From an uncultured Dongia sp. (GTDB lineage Bacteria > Pseudomonadota > Alphaproteobacteria > Dongiales > Dongiaceae), in contig NZ_CAKZGO010000004.1 of the NCBI RefSeq assembly GCF_936916975.1, positions 62,001-126,000 of the forward strand: DNA of 64,000 nt, written 5' to 3'. A model generated the notes under the pieces. The model ran no database searches. It saw nothing but the letters and a program-made list of their open reading frames with translations, and was not told the origin of the DNA. Position numbers and translations under genes: made by a program. Below are positions 9,495-17,517 of this stretch, one piece after another (position 1 is the stretch's first letter; each line of letters starts with the position of its first letter).

Positions 9495-10430
9495 TCACTT
9501 TAGTCGTGCCAGCAAGGCATCGATTTCAACCCGCGATGGCATGGAGGGCGCCGTGCCTCGCTTCGTCACCGAGAGGCCGGCAACGGTGCAGCCGAAGCGT
9601 ACAGCCTCGGCCGGCGCCGTACCATCGGCAATCGCAGCGGCAAAGCCACCGACGAACGCATCGCCCGCACCCGCCGTATCGATCACGGTCCCCGCGGAGA
9701 CCGCCGGAACATGGATCGAGTTGCCAGCGGAATGCAACAGCGCACCACGTTCGCCCAACGTAATCAGCGCATTCCTGGCGCCGTTAGCTAACAGCACATC
9801 ACCGGCACGCCGCGCATCGTCCATCGAGTTGAGCGGGAAGCCGACCAGGGCCGCTGCTTCGCTCTCATTGGGCGCGATGTAATCGCACAACGGATAAAGC
9901 GCCTTCGGAAAGGTCTCGGCCGGCGCCGGATTGAAAATGGTGATGACGCCCGCTGCCTTGGCGATCTCCAGCGCACGCTGCGCCGCGACCACAGGCTGTT
10001 CCAATTGCGTCACGAAGACCTTGGCGCCACGGATCTGGTCGGCCGCCGCGTCGACATCGGCCGGCGACAGCGTCCCGGCGGCACCGGGATAGACGATGAT
10101 CGCGTTCTCGCCGGTCTTGTCGTTGACATAGATGAAGGCGACGCCGGTGGGATCTACCTCTGACACGCCCACCTGGGCGTGGACGCCCTCGGCCTTCCAC
10201 GTCTTCTGCGCGATCTCGCCGAACGTGTCGCCACCGATCTTGGAGATGAAGGTCACCCTGGCCCCGGCGCGCGCCGCGGCCACGGATTGGTTCGATCCCT
10301 TGCCACCCGGACCCATTTTGAAGCCGGAACCCGCGATGGTCTCGCCGATCTTCGGCATCCGATCGCCCATGAAGGCAAGATCGGCAACGAAGATGCCGAG
10401 GATGACAACGCCTTCCTGCTGCGCGCTCAT
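9495..10430 (-). CDS. rbsK: PfkB-family sugar kinase, ribokinase or deoxyribokinase
   Basis: This enzyme of 311 residues phosphorylates a pentose at O5. Substrate-binding GPGGKGSNQSVAAAR is at about residues 40-54. The PfkB signature 2 DTAGAGDAFVGGF is at about 251-263, with catalytic Asp257 and its GAGD anion hole. Ribokinase (RbsK) and deoxyribokinase (DeoK) are the same family and cannot be separated by eye. Linkage to deoC and deoR makes deoxyribose a serious candidate. ATG at 10430 is chosen over an adjacent TTG at 10433; neither has a strong ribosome site. The rbsD stop lies only six bases upstream, so coupling is likely. Confidence 0.9.
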   Translation of the reverse strand: MSAQQEGVVILGIFVADLAFMGDRMPKIGETIAGSGFKMGPGGKGSNQSVAAARAGARVTFISKIGGDTFGEIAQKTWKAEGVHAQVGVSEVDPTGVAFIYVNDKTGENAIIVYPGAAGTLSPADVDAAADQIRGAKVFVTQLEQPVVAAQRALEIAKAAGVITIFNPAPAETFPKALYPLCDYIAPNESEAAALVGFPLNSMDDARRAGDVLLANGARNALITLGERGALLHSAGNSIHVPAVSAGTVIDTAGAGDAFVGGFAAAIADGTAPAEAVRFGCTVAGLSVTKRGTAPSMPSRVEIDALLARLK

Positions 10431-10436
10431 CAATAT

Positions 10437-10892
10437 TTACCGGGCGTCGGGCGGAATGACGCCCTTGGTCAACATGAAGCAGCCATAGAAGCGGCGCTCG
10501 CCCGTCGCGATGACACAATAAGATTTCTTCGCGAGTTCATAGAAGGCCATGCGTTCGATCGGCACCAGCGGCCAGGACTTGCCCTCGGCGCGGTCGATCT
10601 CGGCCTGTACCTCCTGCTGCACGGGCGGCACTTCGGTCGGGTTGCCGACGATCTCCATGCGCATCGCCGCATCTGGAATGAAGGTATCGAGCGGCATCAA
10701 GGACAGGATCGCACGTGTCGCCTCGGCCGTGGTGGCGCCGTCGATGCGCAGCAATCCGCCGAGCACGGTCTGTTTGGCAACCGAGGCTGCCGGGAAATTG
10801 GTATCGCACAGGACCAGGCGGTCGCCATGTCCCATCGCGCGCAGCGCGAAAAGGACATCCGCATTCAACAGTGGGTTGATGTTCTTCAGCAA
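10437..10892 (-). CDS. RbsD/FucU family sugar mutarotase
   Basis: This 151-residue protein of the RbsD/FucU fold interconverts the anomers (and ring forms) of a pentose or fucose before phosphorylation. Recognisable segments are ALRAMGHGDRLVLCDTNFPA near the N-terminus and ERRFYGCFMLTKGVI near the C-terminus. The latter keeps the family's active-site Tyr and Gly-rich end. The start is a TTG (10892-10890), chosen because GGAGG lies eight bases upstream and the translation begins MLKNINPLL as in relatives. The pattern is closer to FucU than to classical RbsD. It sits between ALDH16 and the kinase, consistent with feeding the kinase the correct anomer. Confidence 0.87.
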   Translation of the reverse strand: MLKNINPLLNADVLFALRAMGHGDRLVLCDTNFPAASVAKQTVLGGLLRIDGATTAEATRAILSLMPLDTFIPDAAMRMEIVGNPTEVPPVQQEVQAEIDRAEGKSWPLVPIERMAFYELAKKSYCVIATGERRFYGCFMLTKGVIPPDAR

Positions 10893-10979
10893 ATTCCGTC
10901 CCTCCCCATCTTTTATCTTTTCTGGCGTTGCAGCTCAAATCGGCCGCATTGGCCCGACTGCATTGTCAGGTCACTCTAT

Positions 10980-13364
10980 TCACTCGCCATAAGGAATCCA
11001 AATATTCTTCACCTGCACCGCATGGCGCAGCAGGATCGGCCCTTCGGAAGCCGCCACATCTGACCAATCGGTCACGAGACCGTGATCCACCAGCAGGCGC
11101 TTGAGATTGCCAACCGACAGCTTCTCCGCCATCGCCGACAATTCCTTCGCACCGAACACCCACAGCGCATCGACATCGTCATGGTCGGCCAGCGTCTTGG
11201 TGAGATCCTTCGCGGCACCGGTCACGATGTTGATGACACCGGCCGGCACATCGGAGGTCTCGATGACCTGGTAGAAATCGGTGACCGCCAGCGGATGCCG
11301 TTCCGACGGCACCACCACGACGCGGTTGCCCATGCTGATGAGCGGTGCGACCAGCGAGATGAAGGCGAGCAGCGGCGCTTCCTCTGGACACACCACGCCG
11401 ACGACGCCGATGGGCTCGTTCATAGCGAGTGCGACACCGCGCAAGGGCGGGGTATGCACCGTACCTTCGAACTTATCGGTCCAGGCGCCATAGCTGAACA
11501 GGCGCGAAATGCTGGCCTCGACCTCGGCTTCCGCCTTGGCTTTGCTGACGCCGGTCATCGCTGCGATCCGGCCGGCAAATTCAGCGGCGCGGGCGGAAAG
11601 GTTCTCAGCGAGGTAGTAAAGGATCTGCGCACGGTTATGCGCCGTGGCCTTCGCCCAGCCTTCGGCACCGCGCGCGGCTGCCACGGCGTTGCGGATATCC
11701 TTGCGATTACCCTCGCCCACTTCGCCTATCTTGGCGCCTTTTGGCGACAGAATCGCCCGGGAGTAATTGCCGTCGGGGCGCGCTTGCTTGCCGCCGACGA
11801 AGAGCTTCGCAGTTCGATCCAAGCTCGGCAGATCGAAACCGGCGGCAGCTTCCTGCGCTTTCGGCGCTTCCGTCACAACGCGCGCTTTGCGCGCGGCCCA
11901 CGCCTTCGGCTTCAGATATTCATAGGCGCCTTCTTTGCCACCCTCGCGGCCATAGCCGGATTCGCGGTAGCCGCCGAAACCGACCGCGGCGTCGAACAGG
12001 TTGGTGGCATTGATCCACACCACGCCGGCCTGCAGCTTGGGCGCGATGTCGAGGGCAAGGCCAATGGTTTCGCTCCACACGCTGGCCGACAAGCCATAGC
12101 GCGTGTTGTTGGCCAGCATCACCGCCTCGTCCGGCGTGCGGAAGGTCATCGAGACCAGTACCGGCCCGAAGATTTCTTCCCGCGCGACGGTGGCCGCGGT
12201 ATGTACATTGCTGAGCAAGGTCGGCGGATAGAACGACCCGCCCTTGGGCAGATCGATATCCGGCTGATAGAGCTCGGCGCCTTCGGCGACACCGGTCGCC
12301 ACCAGCGATTTGATGCGCTCCAGCTGCACTGGCGCCACGATGGCGCCCATGTCGATGCATTTGTCGAGCGGATGGCCGACGCGCAATTTCTGCATGCGAC
12401 GCTTGAGGCGGGCGAGGAACGTCTCGGCAATGCCTTCCTGCACCAGCAGGCGCGACCCGGCGCAGCAGACCTGGCCCTGGTTGAACCAAATCGCATCGAC
12501 GACACCTTCGACCGCACCATCGATATCGGCGTCATCGAACACGATGAAGGGCGATTTGCCGCCCAGCTCCAAGGTCAGCGATTTGCCCGAGCCTGCGGTC
12601 TTCTCGCGGATGAGCTTGCCCACTTCCGAGGAGCCGGTGAAGGCGATCTTGTCGACACCGGCATGTTCGACGATGGCGCCACCCGTCGCACCGTCACCGG
12701 TCACCACATTGAGGACGCCCGCCGGGAGACCTGCTTCCGCCGCGATCTCGGCAAACAGCAAGGCCGCGAGTGAGGTGAACTCGGCGGGCTTCAGCACCAC
12801 CGTGTTGCCGAGCGCCAAGGCCGGCGCCACTTTCCAGGCCAGCATGAGCAGCGGGAAATTCCAGGGAATGATCTGGCCGACGACACCGACCGGGACCTGG
12901 TCGGCAAATTCGGTCGCCTGCAATTGCGCCCAGCCGGCATGGTAATAGAAATGTCGCGCCACCAGCGGAATGTCGATGTCGCGCGTCTCGCGGATCGGCT
13001 TGCCGTTGTCGATCGCCTCGACCACCGACAGCAACCGCCCATGGCGCTGCACGGCGCGCGCCAGTGCATAAAGATGCCGCGCCCGCGCATGGCCGCTGAG
13101 TTTCGACCATGGGCCCTGCGCCTTGCGGGCGGCCGCCACCGCCGCATCCACGTCCGCCTGATCGCCCTGCGCCACGCGCGCGATCTTGGCATCGGTCGCC
13201 GGTTCGAATACGTCGAAATATTTGCCGCCCGCGGGCTTCACCGAGGCACCGCCGATGAAATGGCCGAAGCCGCCTTCATGTTTCTTCAGCCAGGCGCGCG
13301 CGTCACCATCGGCTTCCGGCGCCGGGCCATAGGACATCTCGTCGAAATAGCGGGCGACACTCAT
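10980..13364 (-). CDS. ALDH16-type aldehyde dehydrogenase, two-domain
   Basis: The protein has 794 residues, much longer than ordinary aldehyde dehydrogenases (about 500). The first domain is complete: nucleotide-binding PWNFPLLML near 168-175, general base Glu266 in LELGGK, and nucleophile Cys300 in FNQGQVCCAG. The C-terminal third (from about residue 510) is a second, shorter ALDH-like domain. I see no Glu or Cys active-site motif there. This arrangement defines the ALDH16 family. Placed directly after deoC, it probably oxidises the acetaldehyde released from deoxyribose 5-phosphate. ATG at 13364 is preferred over 13382: it has AGGA seven bases upstream and avoids overlapping deoC. Confidence 0.9.
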   Translation of the reverse strand: MSVARYFDEMSYGPAPEADGDARAWLKKHEGGFGHFIGGASVKPAGGKYFDVFEPATDAKIARVAQGDQADVDAAVAAARKAQGPWSKLSGHARARHLYALARAVQRHGRLLSVVEAIDNGKPIRETRDIDIPLVARHFYYHAGWAQLQATEFADQVPVGVVGQIIPWNFPLLMLAWKVAPALALGNTVVLKPAEFTSLAALLFAEIAAEAGLPAGVLNVVTGDGATGGAIVEHAGVDKIAFTGSSEVGKLIREKTAGSGKSLTLELGGKSPFIVFDDADIDGAVEGVVDAIWFNQGQVCCAGSRLLVQEGIAETFLARLKRRMQKLRVGHPLDKCIDMGAIVAPVQLERIKSLVATGVAEGAELYQPDIDLPKGGSFYPPTLLSNVHTAATVAREEIFGPVLVSMTFRTPDEAVMLANNTRYGLSASVWSETIGLALDIAPKLQAGVVWINATNLFDAAVGFGGYRESGYGREGGKEGAYEYLKPKAWAARKARVVTEAPKAQEAAAGFDLPSLDRTAKLFVGGKQARPDGNYSRAILSPKGAKIGEVGEGNRKDIRNAVAAARGAEGWAKATAHNRAQILYYLAENLSARAAEFAGRIAAMTGVSKAKAEAEVEASISRLFSYGAWTDKFEGTVHTPPLRGVALAMNEPIGVVGVVCPEEAPLLAFISLVAPLISMGNRVVVVPSERHPLAVTDFYQVIETSDVPAGVINIVTGAAKDLTKTLADHDDVDALWVFGAKELSAMAEKLSVGNLKRLLVDHGLVTDWSDVAASEGPILLRHAVQVKNIWIPYGE

Positions 13365-13368
13365 AATC

Positions 13369-14382
13369 TTATCCTGCCGCATGGCGGTTATAGGCCGAAT
13401 AGCGGCCCGTCACATGATGTTCAAGCTGGCGCTCGATGTCGGCCAGCAGACTGGAGGCGCCGATGCGGAAGAGGTTCGGCTCCAGCCATTCGCGCCCCAG
13501 TTCCTCCTTCATCAGGAACTGGTAGTTGAGCACGTCCTTGGCCGCCGAAATGCCGCCGGCCGGTTTGTAGCCGACTTTGAAACCGGTGCGTTCCTGATAT
13601 TCGCGGATCATGCGGATCATGATGAGCGTCACCAGCAAAGTGGCATTGACGCCTTCCTTGCCGGTCGAGGTCTTGATGAAATCGGCACCCGCCATCATGC
13701 AGACCAGCGAGGCGCGCGCGACGTTGCGCATGGTCTTGATATCGCCGGTCGCCAGAATGGCTTTCACATGGGCGTCGCCGCAGGCCGCGCGGAAGTCGCG
13801 CATCTCGTCGTAGAGCGCCTGCCAATTGCCGGTCAGCACATGTTCGCGGGTGATGACGATGTCGATCTCCTGCGCACCATCTTTCACCGAGGCTTCGATT
13901 TCCTTGAGCTTGATGTCATGGGGCACCAGGCCGGCGGGGAAGCCGGTCGACACAGCCGCCACCGGAATACCCGAGCCTGCCAACGCCTCGACGGCGGTCG
14001 CCACAAAACGGTGATAGACGCAGATGGCGCCCGTCGTGAGGCCGCGATCCGCCATGCCGAGCGCTTCGAGGATATCCGCCCGCACCGGCGATTTCGCCTT
14101 GGCGCAGAGCCGCTGCACGCGCGCAACCGTGTCATCGCCGTTAAGGGTGGTAAGGTCGATGCAGGTGATGGCTTTCAGCAGCCACGCCGCCTGCGCGTCC
14201 TTCTTGACCGTGCGGCGGCCGGGCAAGGTCGCGACACGCCGTTCGGCGGCCGAGAGGTTGACGCGCACGCCCTGCACCCAGCCGAGATCGAGCGGCCGCG
14301 CCACATTGCGCGCGACGGCGTTGTGCCCCGCGCCATGTTGCGTACTGGACCCACCGATGGGCGCGATCTTGAGATCAGCCAT
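13369..14382 (-). CDS. deoC: deoxyribose-phosphate aldolase
   Basis: This aldolase splits 2-deoxy-D-ribose 5-phosphate into glyceraldehyde 3-phosphate and acetaldehyde. The Schiff-base lysine is Lys237 in GADFIKTSTGK. The second active-site lysine is Lys273 in VGYKPAGGI, and the acidic partner lies in QEIDIVI (about 171-177). At 337 residues it carries about 70 extra N-terminal residues compared with the 259-residue E. coli enzyme, as in longer eukaryote-like DeoC proteins. The stop is four bases before the ALDH16 ATG. A 197-base gap upstream, toward deoR, holds a DeoR-like operator over a possible -10 element. deoC is therefore the likely first gene of the catabolic transcript. Confidence 0.95.
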   Translation of the reverse strand: MADLKIAPIGGSSTQHGAGHNAVARNVARPLDLGWVQGVRVNLSAAERRVATLPGRRTVKKDAQAAWLLKAITCIDLTTLNGDDTVARVQRLCAKAKSPVRADILEALGMADRGLTTGAICVYHRFVATAVEALAGSGIPVAAVSTGFPAGLVPHDIKLKEIEASVKDGAQEIDIVITREHVLTGNWQALYDEMRDFRAACGDAHVKAILATGDIKTMRNVARASLVCMMAGADFIKTSTGKEGVNATLLVTLIMIRMIREYQERTGFKVGYKPAGGISAAKDVLNYQFLMKEELGREWLEPNLFRIGASSLLADIERQLEHHVTGRYSAYNRHAAG

Positions 14383-14514
14383 GCCGACACCATCTGCGAA
14401 AAACGCGGGCTGCGAAAAGCGGCGGAAGCCTCAGCGGCAGACAAAGGGGCATCAGGCAGACCCATCGGCCAGCCTTGCTGCATCCTCCCATCCGACGCGT
14501 CGTTTTCCGGCGCT

Positions 14515-14530
14515 TGTTATTATTCTACCA
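14515..14530 (-). promoter_or_regulatory. putative DeoR operator over the deoC promoter
   Basis: The plus strand reads TGTTATTATTCTACCA. It matches the E. coli DeoR operator TGTTAGAATTCTAACA (recalled from the literature) at 13 of 16 positions. It lies 133 bases upstream of the deoC ATG in the deoR-deoC gap. On the minus strand a possible -10 hexamer TAGAAT (14527-14522; five of six matches to consensus) falls inside it, so a bound repressor would block polymerase. No convincing -35 is visible. The regulatory role is inferred. Confidence 0.65.
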
Positions 14531-14579
14531 AATTCTGATCACTTTATGACATCGGCCCTCGGACGCGTCAAGCGCTCGA

Positions 14580-15305
14580 TCAGGCATCTGCGGTCTCTTT
14601 AGCCCCTGCTTCGGTGATGATCGCGCGGAAATCCGAAAGCCTCGCAAAATAGGCCGGCTTCACAATGCCGAATTTGCTGTCATCCACCACCAGATAGCTC
14701 TCCAGGGCGCTGGCGATCGCCTTCTGCTTGATCGGCACTTCGTGAAAATGCGAACAGCTGGCGCCACGCTCCACGTCGACACCGCCGGCCGAAATGAATG
14801 CCTTGTTAATGCCGAAGCGGCCCAGGGGTTCCAGCCACTCGCCGCTGGAAAAGGTCGCCGAAGCCGGGTGATAAATTCCGCCCAACATAATCATCCGGAT
14901 ATGCGGTTTCTCCGCCAGCCGCTGCGCCACGTTGAGCGAGTAGCAGATCACCGTGATGATGAGATCTGCCGGTATTTGCTGGGCCAAATGATCGAGCGTC
15001 GAGCCGCAATCGATGAACACCGTGTCGTCGGGCGCGATCAGCTTCAAGGCATGGGCGCAGGCGCGGAACTTGGCGTTGGCATGGCTGTCCGCCTCCCGCC
15101 CCAGTTCATAGCCGCCGGCGATGTCATCAGCGCTGACGATATGACCGCCGAGATAGGCGAAGCGGTCCGGCATGGTGCCGACATCGCGCCGCACGGTCAT
15201 TTCCGAGACGCCGAGCAAGGCCGCTGCATCGCGCAGATGCAGCACGCCGCGCCGGGCAAGGGCATCAGCCAGCGCGTTCGCACGCTCTGTCTTGCGGGTA
15301 GACAT
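14580..15305 (-). CDS. deoR: DeoR transcriptional repressor of deoxyribose/deoxynucleoside catabolism
   Basis: The 241-residue regulator has an N-terminal DeoR winged helix (about residues 5-55) with HLRDAAALLGVSEMTVRRD. That segment is nearly the same as my memory of E. coli DeoR. A DeoRC sugar-phosphate sensor domain follows, with DTVFIDCGSTLDHLAQQIP and the C-terminal VVDDSKFG motif. The known E. coli inducer is deoxyribose 5-phosphate. ATG at 15305 is chosen because AGGGAGA sits about nine bases upstream and the protein aligns there with DeoR; an upstream in-frame start at 15386 adds unrelated residues. Operator-like sites flank the gene on both sides, suggesting autoregulation plus control of deoC. 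Confidence 0.93.
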   Translation of the reverse strand: MSTRKTERANALADALARRGVLHLRDAAALLGVSEMTVRRDVGTMPDRFAYLGGHIVSADDIAGGYELGREADSHANAKFRACAHALKLIAPDDTVFIDCGSTLDHLAQQIPADLIITVICYSLNVAQRLAEKPHIRMIMLGGIYHPASATFSSGEWLEPLGRFGINKAFISAGGVDVERGASCSHFHEVPIKQKAIASALESYLVVDDSKFGIVKPAYFARLSDFRAIITEAGAKETADA

Positions 15306-15419
15306 GGATACGGCTTCTCCCTGACGGCTCGGCGCCGGAATCCAGCCGCATTTGCCGCGGTTCTCGGACAGGCACCGGCCAAGCATGCGCCGCCGGTGCC
15401 GCCGCCGTCAATCCTGAAA

Positions 15420-15435
15420 TGTTATTTTTGTAACA
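15420..15435 (-). promoter_or_regulatory. putative DeoR operator upstream of deoR
   Basis: TGTTATTTTTGTAACA has perfect five-base inverted arms (TGTTA/TAACA) around a six-base centre, the same geometry as the E. coli DeoR operator (12 of 16 matches). It lies 115 bases upstream of the chosen deoR ATG in an AT-rich patch unlike the surrounding GC-rich DNA. It is 905 bases from the deoC site. The spacing would permit looping, as described for the E. coli deo operators. The promoter itself is not clear. Confidence 0.65.
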
Positions 15436-15466
15436 TTTTTTTGCACGTGATGGCATTTGCCACCCG

Positions 15467-16132
15467 CTAGCTGAACATCCGCCGCTGTTTCACCTGGGGC
15501 GGGGCAAACAGCCAGCGCAGCAGGAAATGCGTCGGCCACAGTATCACGACGGGCAGCGCCACCAGCACCAACAGGAAATAGCTGAACGGCGCCATCCAAT
15601 CCTGCGGCGCCGCATCGCCCAGGCCATAGACATAGTTCACATTGACCGGCAGGCCCGGATTGTTGGCCGGCGCCGGGGGCGGCGGCACGAACATGTAGCT
15701 GAGGATCATGAGGAGGGTGGCCGTCGGCCACCACAGCCAGATGGCGCGGCGGTCATAGCCGAACCGCCCCACCAGATAGAGCAGCAGCAGCGGCAGCCAG
15801 AAATGAAACAGCGACAGGAAGCGCGTGAACAGCGGCAACGCATCGTCGAACATATAGGCGGTCATGCCGGTCAGCGGCAGGCCGAGCGCGCTGCCGATGA
15901 AATCCGCCATCCACACCGCCTGCGGCAGAAGGATGCCGACCGCCCCTGCCGATGCCCACAGCATGTTACCCGACCACAGGCTGACAAGCGCCAGCAGCAG
16001 CGCCACATCGCAGAAATAGAGAAAATTGGTGGGACCGTAATCCGCGAGATAGACCGGCACCAGGATCGCGACGAACAGGCTGTAGGCAAGCTTCAGCCAG
16101 AGCGGCGGCGTCTCGTGATGCGCATGAAGCAT
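15467..16132 (-). CDS. conserved multi-pass membrane protein of unknown function
   Basis: This 221-residue protein has about six hydrophobic helices. Examples are LKLAYSLFVAILVPVYLADY (about 14-33), NFLYFCDVALLLALVSLW (about 36-53) and a C-terminal FSYFLLVLVALPVVILWP. The N-terminus is His-rich (MLHAHHE) and a proline run (FVPPPPAPAN) lies in a loop before a NVNYVYG motif. I do not recognise a named family with confidence. The gene is 161 bases upstream of deoR on the same strand, with the deoR operator between them. It diverges from the MFS gene at 16237. Function is unknown. Confidence 0.75.
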   Translation of the reverse strand: MLHAHHETPPLWLKLAYSLFVAILVPVYLADYGPTNFLYFCDVALLLALVSLWSGNMLWASAGAVGILLPQAVWMADFIGSALGLPLTGMTAYMFDDALPLFTRFLSLFHFWLPLLLLYLVGRFGYDRRAIWLWWPTATLLMILSYMFVPPPPAPANNPGLPVNVNYVYGLGDAAPQDWMAPFSYFLLVLVALPVVILWPTHFLLRWLFAPPQVKQRRMFS

Positions 16133-16236
16133 GGGTCAGTATCTTTCGCTGATGGGGACTTCCGCGCGCGCCGGCAATAGATCACAATGCGCAGCAACCG
16201 GCTTCGTTCCCGCGCCCGCAGATCGAGTTCCCCGTC

Positions 16237-17481
16237 ATGACCGCCAAGCCCACCATGATCTCTGTGCTGCGCAACAGGGATTTCCTGTTCCTGGAAACCA
16301 ACGCCTTCTTCAGCACCCTGGCCGCCGAAATCCTGACCGTGTCAGTGGCCTGGATGATCTATGACATCTCCAGGAATCCGTACGATCTTGCCTTGGTGGG
16401 GCTGGTGCAGTTTCTGCCTGTCCCGCTGCTGGTGATGCTGACCGGTACCTTTGCCGACAGATATTCGAGGCGTCGTATCATCACCATCTGCATGGGCGTC
16501 GAATTCGTGGCGGTCCTCGGCATCACCCTCGTCGCAGTAAGTGGCAGTTCCAAGGTGTGGCCGATCCTGGCCTTTCTCGCCGTTCTCGGCGCCGGCCGCG
16601 CCTTTTTGTCGCCGGCCTCGCACGCTCTCGCCCCCACCGTGGTGAAACGCGAGGAGATCGGCGCTGCCATCAGTTGCTCCACCGCCGTCTGGCAGTTCTG
16701 CTCGATCGCAGGCCCCGCCATCGGTGGTCTTCTCTATGGCATCTCGCCGCTCTTTGCCTATGGGACGGCGCTGGTGATGATCGCCATCGCGCTGCTGGCG
16801 ACGTTGTTCATCCGCCCGGTGCCGCAGCGCACGATCGAGGAAAGTAGCGTGCTGGAATCGCTTATGGGCGGCTTCCGCTACATGAAGGCGGAGAAGATCG
16901 TCCTGGGTGCGACCACGCTCGATCTCTTTGCCGTCCTGCTCGGCACCACCGTCGTGCTCCTCCCGATCTATGCGCGCGACATCCTGGTGGCAGGACCCTG
17001 GGAGCTCGGCGTCCTGCGCGCTGCCATCGGTGTCGGCGCACTCATCATGGCGCTTTATCTCGGCATCTATCCTGTGCGCCGCCGCGCCGGCCACATCATG
17101 TTCGGTGCCGTCTTCGTGTTCGGCTGTGGTACGATCGTGTTTGGCCTGTCGCATTCGCTCATCCTGTCGGTCGTGGCGCTGGCCATCATGGGCGCCAGCG
17201 ACATGGTCAGCGTCTATATCCGCGAGGTCTTACTGCAGCTCTGGACACCGGATCATCTGCGCGGCCGCGTCAACGCCGTCAATTCCGTCCTGGTCAACGC
17301 CTCCAACGAATTGGGCGCCGCCCGTGCCGGCAGTGTCGCCGGCCTCATCGGGCCGATACCCGCTGCACTGCTGGGCGGTGTCTGCACGCTCATCATCACG
17401 CTGCTGTGGATGTTCTGGTTTCCCAAGCTGCGCCGCGCCGATGATCTTTCCGGTGTGGAGACCGACCGCGACCTATCCTAG
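16237..17481 (+). CDS. MFS transporter, EntS/MFS_3-like exporter
   Basis: This 414-residue major facilitator protein has about twelve helices. It opens with RDFLFLETNAFFSTLAAEILTV, the usual start of MFS_3 (enterobactin exporter EntS-like) transporters. The signature-like loop GTFADRYSRRRIITICMG between TM2 and TM3 is clear (about residues 70-87). It likely exports a small molecule by proton antiport. The substrate cannot be inferred. The gene diverges from the membrane protein at 15467-16132, sharing a gap of about 100 bases. The next gene starts 37 bases after its stop, so the two may be cotranscribed. Confidence 0.85.
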   Translation: MTAKPTMISVLRNRDFLFLETNAFFSTLAAEILTVSVAWMIYDISRNPYDLALVGLVQFLPVPLLVMLTGTFADRYSRRRIITICMGVEFVAVLGITLVAVSGSSKVWPILAFLAVLGAGRAFLSPASHALAPTVVKREEIGAAISCSTAVWQFCSIAGPAIGGLLYGISPLFAYGTALVMIAIALLATLFIRPVPQRTIEESSVLESLMGGFRYMKAEKIVLGATTLDLFAVLLGTTVVLLPIYARDILVAGPWELGVLRAAIGVGALIMALYLGIYPVRRRAGHIMFGAVFVFGCGTIVFGLSHSLILSVVALAIMGASDMVSVYIREVLLQLWTPDHLRGRVNAVNSVLVNASNELGAARAGSVAGLIGPIPAALLGGVCTLIITLLWMFWFPKLRRADDLSGVETDRDLS

Positions 17482-17517
17482 AATGACTCTTTGCGATGCC
17501 TTCCCGAGGAACATCTG

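Noticed and set aside
11082-12773. 563-codon plus-strand frame
   Set aside because: It is the mirror frame of the ALDH16 coding sequence with biased composition.
15406-15412. TTGACG as a -35 for deoR
   Set aside because: No AT-rich -10 occurs 16-18 bases downstream on the minus strand.
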